DNA from: Spongilla lacustris | Taxonomy: Eukaryota; Porifera; Demospongiae; Spongillida; Spongillidae | DNA: 64,000 bases | Reading direction: 5' to 3' | Assembly (NCBI GenBank): GCA_949361645.1 | Contig: OX442430.1 | Coordinates: forward strand, 7,488,351-7,552,350 | Part shown: piece after piece, positions 60,053 to 64,000 of the stretch | Position numbering within the stretch: position 1 is the first letter of the stretch | Layout of the letters: each line of letters starts with the position of its first letter | Position numbers and translations under genes: made by a program | The notes under the pieces: generated by a model | Databases searched by the model: none | The model's input: the letters and a program-made list of their open reading frames with translations, nothing else | Told to the model about the DNA's origin: nothing

Positions 60053-62185
60053 GGTAGGGGGGTACTATAAATGGGTGATTTTGGAATTTGGTTGTACCCA
60101 CTTAACCATGTGTGCACTGATAGAAACGAAGCATTTTGGCTGTAGAATGTATAGGGTAAATTAAGGTAATTTCGCCAGGGGGGAGTGTTCGCCACCCTTA
60201 ACTTCAAACGCGGCGCTAGGGCTTACCTGACGTTTTAATATCGCAGCAAAATATGGAAATATTAGTACAGGGAGTCTGTGTTTACGGCCCACAATTGAAG
60301 TTCTATTAGTTATTTCGGTTCTTACAAAAAAAAATCAAAAACTAAGCTACCTCAATTTTCGGCAAAAGTGGTGCGGTAAACAACGCGCAATTGGAAGTGA
60401 GTTTACCTGGTGCAAGTCGCTGTCCGTAAAATACGTAGTCATGATCTGTTTAAAATCTTGTTATTAGAGAAGAGTGGTGATTTCTGTACAATATATGTAG
60501 TTCTATTTGTTATGAAACTTAGTAGCTTCGGAATTAGGGTGGGTGGCGGAGACTCCAATCGTAAATTACGCTATTAAGCAGTAGTCGCCACCCCTGGCGA
60601 CTACTCAAACTTTCTGAAATGACGAAGTGAGAATAGTCAAAATAGCTACCATTAGGCCTATAAATGTTTGCTACCAATTATATATAAGTACTGTAAGCTG
60701 TTCATGTTGGGAAGGAGTGTTCGCCATGGGGGCGTGGCCTTCTTTCCCATACACACAGAATGGGATGTGCATAAATATTTTTTTTCCCTGACATTTCATG
60801 CTTCAAATGGTTTCTTTTTGTATCTGGCCTTCTAATTAAACTCAGTTCAGTTGCTTGAGCCAACTCGAGCCCTTGGATCTGTATGTTTTAACTAACTGCA
60901 AGCCACGGATGTACAAATGGAAGCCGTTCTATCCAAAAAAATACTAGCAGCGCAAAGAAAGACTCCCAGGGCGTTTAAAGGGCTACAGTGAACAAGCTTA
61001 CTTGTTTTAGCAACGTCCTATGTAAAAACCACTTTTGTTACACTTCGCAATAACGAAATACAGGGGGTGGCGAACACTCCAAAATCGACGTGGCGAAAGC
61101 CCAACAGGGGTGGCGACTATACCTGAAATACGCTTAATTGGATAAAACCACTGTTTTATTTTGTTTGGAACACTTTTTTGGAGAAATGAAGCGATAATAG
61201 TGTAGAATAAGGACTGAGGATCTCTTGAAACCAAGTATGTTTGAAGCACTACCCGTCCTTTTTTTTTAATATGTAAGAATACCGATATCGGTACTCGCGG
61301 GTGGCGAACACTACTTAATTGACCCTATACCTATCTTTAAATTTACCCCCTACCACTTGAATAAAACATATTTCCGCAACCTAATCAAGCCGCCGATGCG
61401 GGAATAAACAAAAGCGGCACTAGAGTCAGAACGAAACAATCTGGACCTCCTTTTATGTACTTGTCTCTATTGTTTAGTAGTATTAGTACCCAGGACGGCA
61501 GTTTTGTAGCGTACATGCCAGCGCAAACGTAAAAATACTTGCCGATATTGCAGATTAATCGATCGTTTTGTGAACGTTTCGTCGCTTGCGTGAATAAAGC
61601 ATTATCGCGGATAATTCTTCGTCAAAAGGAAGAACTTGAAAGATGTCCCAAGGCTGCCAAAGGGCACTGGGACTGGTGCACGTGATCTCTCCTATCAGTA
61701 CCTTCCTATACTCCCATCCACCCTCCTATCGTCCGTTCTCCCTGCCCTTTGACAGCCTTGGGACATCTTTCAAGTTCTTCCTTTTGACGTAGAATTATTC
61801 GCAATAATGCTTTACTGACGCAAGCGACGAAACGTTCACAAAACGATCGATTAATCGGCAATATCGGCAAGTATTTTTACGTTTGCGCTGGCATGTACGC
61901 TACAAAACTGCCGTCTTGGGTACTAAACAATAGAGGCAGGTACACAAAAGGAGGTCCAGATTGTTTCGTTCTGACTCTAGCGCCGCTTTTGTTTATACCC
62001 GCATCGGCGGCAGGATAGGTTGCGGAAATGGATATTAATATGTTTTATTCAAGTGGTAGGGGGCAAATTTAAAGATAGGTATATACATTCTACAGCCAAA
62101 ATGCTTCGTTTCTATCAGTGCACACATGGTTAAGTGGGAGAAGCCGAATTCCAAAATCACCCATTTATAGTACCCCCCTATTGCT
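60053..62185. mobile_element. Palindromic element interrupted by a nested insertion
   Basis: Outer arms 60053-60153 and 62085-62185 are inverted (GGGGGGTACTATAAATGGGT / ACCCATTTATAGTACCCCCC). Inner arms 61326-61675 and 61735-62085 are also inverted (GATGTCCCAAGGCTG / CAGCCTTGGGACATC). The left arm is split by the element 60154-61325. Loop about 61675-61735. No ORF. Confidence 0.85.
60154..61325. mobile_element. Nested 1172-bp TIR element with TATA TSD and GTGGCGAACACTCC repeats
   Basis: Ends GGGTAAATTAAGG / CTTAATTGACCC between TATA copies (60150-60153 and 61326-61329). Motif GGTGGCGAACACT occurs in both orientations at about 60178, 60710, 61065 and 61298, with variants (GTGGCGACTA, GGTGGCGGAGACTCC) between. 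No long ORF. Confidence 0.78.
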
Positions 62186-62604
62186 GGATGACTTAGGTTA
62201 TATGACAGTAATTGTGCACACACTGCAGGAAAAAATGAATTTTAGATCACACACATGCACACATGCACACAGCTAACTACAAAACATAATTAAATATGGA
62301 GTATAAAAAGTATAAAAAGTCACCAGGATAGGGCAGTGTGGTATGTATGTAAGCCACTTGCCTCGTGGTTCTACCATAGTTGTGTTATGCGTAGGTTTTA
62401 TGCAAAGAGGACATGAAAGGCCCCTAGTGATGTCCACACCTAACCATCACCCGATTGCACTCACTTGGGTCCAGATGTAAACCTAACTCCATTGTAGGTA
62501 CCACAGTAAGCCATGAAGAAGCATGGGGCGCCGATACAGAAAGAAGGTGAGCTTTATTTTAAATAGTAATAATACTTAAATACACCGCACTATTTATATC
62601 TTCT
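62186..62604. other. Spacer between the palindromic element and FIP copy B
   Basis: AT-rich, with a CA tract near 62250. Minus-strand AATAAA at 62558-62553 could end FIP copy B. No gene seen. Confidence 0.45.
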
Positions 62605-62825
62605 ACATGATGTCTCCTAAAAACTGCCATGATGACAAATGCAGAACACACAAGACAGATGGTATATGATGACAGTTGATGCCTATATAATTCCTCTGAT
62701 CACACACATGCACATGCACACACACACACAACACAAATATGAACAAGAACACACACAAAAAATGCTAAAGCAGCTTTAGCCACTGCAGCCACTATAGCAT
62801 TGGATGTGCTAGGTCACCAGCTTGG

Positions 62826-64000
62826 TCAGCTGATCTGAAGCAGCTCAGGGTTTGTCTCCATGATCCTATCCAGCAGCCTCTTGAGGTAGCTGTGCAGGGC
62901 TTCTAGCTCCTGGTCTGTGGTCTTCAAGCGTTCCCTCGTCTTAAGCAGAGCCTTGATCAAGTCCTGACAGAGGTGGAGAGAGAAAAGCTCCATGTTTCAT
63001 CCTCACACTTGTCTACCCATGCTGTTCACACTATAACACCCAGGGTGTTCACACTACACCCCTTCTCCTTACCATAACACCCAGGGTGTTCACACTACAC
63101 ACCTTCTCCTTACCATAACACCCAGGGTGTTCACACTACACCCCTTGTTACCACAGTACTCACACTTAAAATTAAGCCCCCCCCCCCCTTCCCCTCCCCC
63201 CACACTACTGGTGGGGTGCTAAGGGAGCCCCTCCCCCTTCCCCTCCCCCTACTCACCTCTTTAGACCACTTGGCCCAGTCTTCTGTAGTCATGCTTTCAA
63301 AGTCGCAATCAGCGAGAGAGGTATCCTCACATGAGACTGGCCGACTATCACCCGAGTGAATAGAAGGATCACTGGCCTGCTCTATTGGAGCCCTCTGCTG
63401 CCCCTGAGGACCCTTTGGTGGGACTACAGGTCCCAACTGAGCCTCCTCGGAGGGCGGTGACATCACACTGATGCTCGCAGAGTGTTGCCTAGCAACAGAG
63501 TCATTGCTCTGTGGCGGGGGTTGGGCTGCAGCCGATGTCCTGCTCTTGGTCCTGATGGCCATGAGGAGTGCAGCGGAGATGCCAATGTCCTGGTCCTTCC
63601 TGCTGGCCTCTGACCCTGACCCTACCCCCCAAGAGAGAAGACCTCCATTACGTGACTATGGAATGGAGGTCTTTTGTTTGCATACATACATGCACACACC
63701 CAAACACACGCATACAGAAACACAAACACACACACTAACACACACACACATACATATACACATACAAACACACACTAACACACACACATGCATACTACAG
63801 ACACTGGTCACAACAAGACGCAAATACCATCAGTGCCATCTTCATGCATGAATACGGTGTTTTGACTATGGACGCAGCCTGACAATAAAATAGCATTCCA
63901 CATTCCTTAGCTACAGCTGGTAGGTTTAACCCCTTGATCACTGGCAGTTTCTTAAGGTAACTATTTTGACAATGACTGAAAGCTCGACAATTATTATACT
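62826..64000 (-). CDS. RAB11FIP: Rab11-family interacting protein (FIP), copy B, 3' exons, runs off the right edge
   Basis: Minus-strand exons 63655-63257 (acceptor CCATAG uncertain; donor GTGAGT) and 62963-62826. They join in phase 0 as MTTEDWAKWSKE + DLIKALLRTRERLKTTDQEL. The last exon carries the FIP-RBD (ALHSYLKRLLDRIMETNP), a C-terminal coiled coil of about 40 residues that binds Rab11, and ends LLQIS, as usual at the very C-terminus of class I FIPs. The upstream exon is low-complexity Ser/Pro/Gln linker, open throughout. No internal stop or insertion, unlike copy A. Its upstream ATG (at the ATGGAGGTC site) is out of frame by one base because the C tract has six instead of seven C, so translation must enter from exons beyond 64000; the expected N-terminal C2 domain is not visible. 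Poly(A) signal near 62555. Confidence 0.8.

Overview
This is a eukaryotic, almost certainly animal, contig. It has short introns with GT-AG (once possibly GC-AG) splice sites, secreted modular proteins (Kunitz and CXCXC repeats), an SLC27-type fatty-acid transporter/acyl-CoA synthetase, START-domain proteins, a Rab11-FIP tail and a death-domain exon. Very abundant small foldback/TIR elements, minisatellites, and a cysteine-rich domain I associate from memory with demosponge predicted proteins suggest an early-branching metazoan, most likely a sponge. No marker gene proves this.

Layout. 1-2 kb: 5' end of a minus-strand secreted CXCXC-repeat gene plus a broken tandem copy of its promoter and signal-peptide exon. 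2.7-3.6 kb: three-domain Kunitz inhibitor. 3.7-12.6 kb: retroelement C-terminal fragments, a 1-kb TATCGCGATA-rich TIR element, two long foldback elements and a 200-N gap. 12.7-15 kb, 23.6-26.3 kb and 27.7-29.3 kb: three tandem START-domain genes with the same exon plan. All three carry, in the same intron, a minisatellite that multiplies the exon/intron donor junction. 15.6-21.4 kb: a 5.8-kb TIR-bounded element inserted into an older foldback repeat. It encodes on the minus strand a truncated H2C2/DDE integrase and a complete Josephin-like plus Ulp1-like double cysteine protease, possibly extended by further exons. 22.36-23.30 kb: non-autonomous hAT-type element with a perfect 8-bp target duplication. 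29.8-32.7 kb: complete SLC27A (FATP/ACSVL) gene. 33.9-37.7 kb: three minisatellites, one about 2 kb. 37.7-44.9 kb: mostly non-coding. 45.0-52.9 kb: three copies of a 3CxxC/ZAR1-like zinc-ribbon gene (one intact, one pseudogene, one with a lost start codon) and a decayed Rab11-FIP copy, disrupted by a small TIR element. 53.1-58.9 kb: minus-strand exons for a sponge-type cysteine-rich domain and a death domain, possibly one gene, with foldback and hAT elements between them. 59.3-62.2 kb: nested TIR/palindromic elements. 62.6-64 kb: a second Rab11-FIP copy with an open frame, running off the window.

The genes do not form one pathway. START and SLC27 genes both concern lipids, but their adjacency is only suggestive. 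The most unusual object is the 15.6-21.4 kb element, whose two tandem cysteine proteases (a deubiquitinase-like and a SUMO/Ubl-protease-like domain, each with the expected catalytic residues) lie downstream of an integrase remnant inside mobile-element ends. Exon limits were set by hand from splice motifs, reading-phase agreement and comparison between paralogous copies within the window. No database search was possible.
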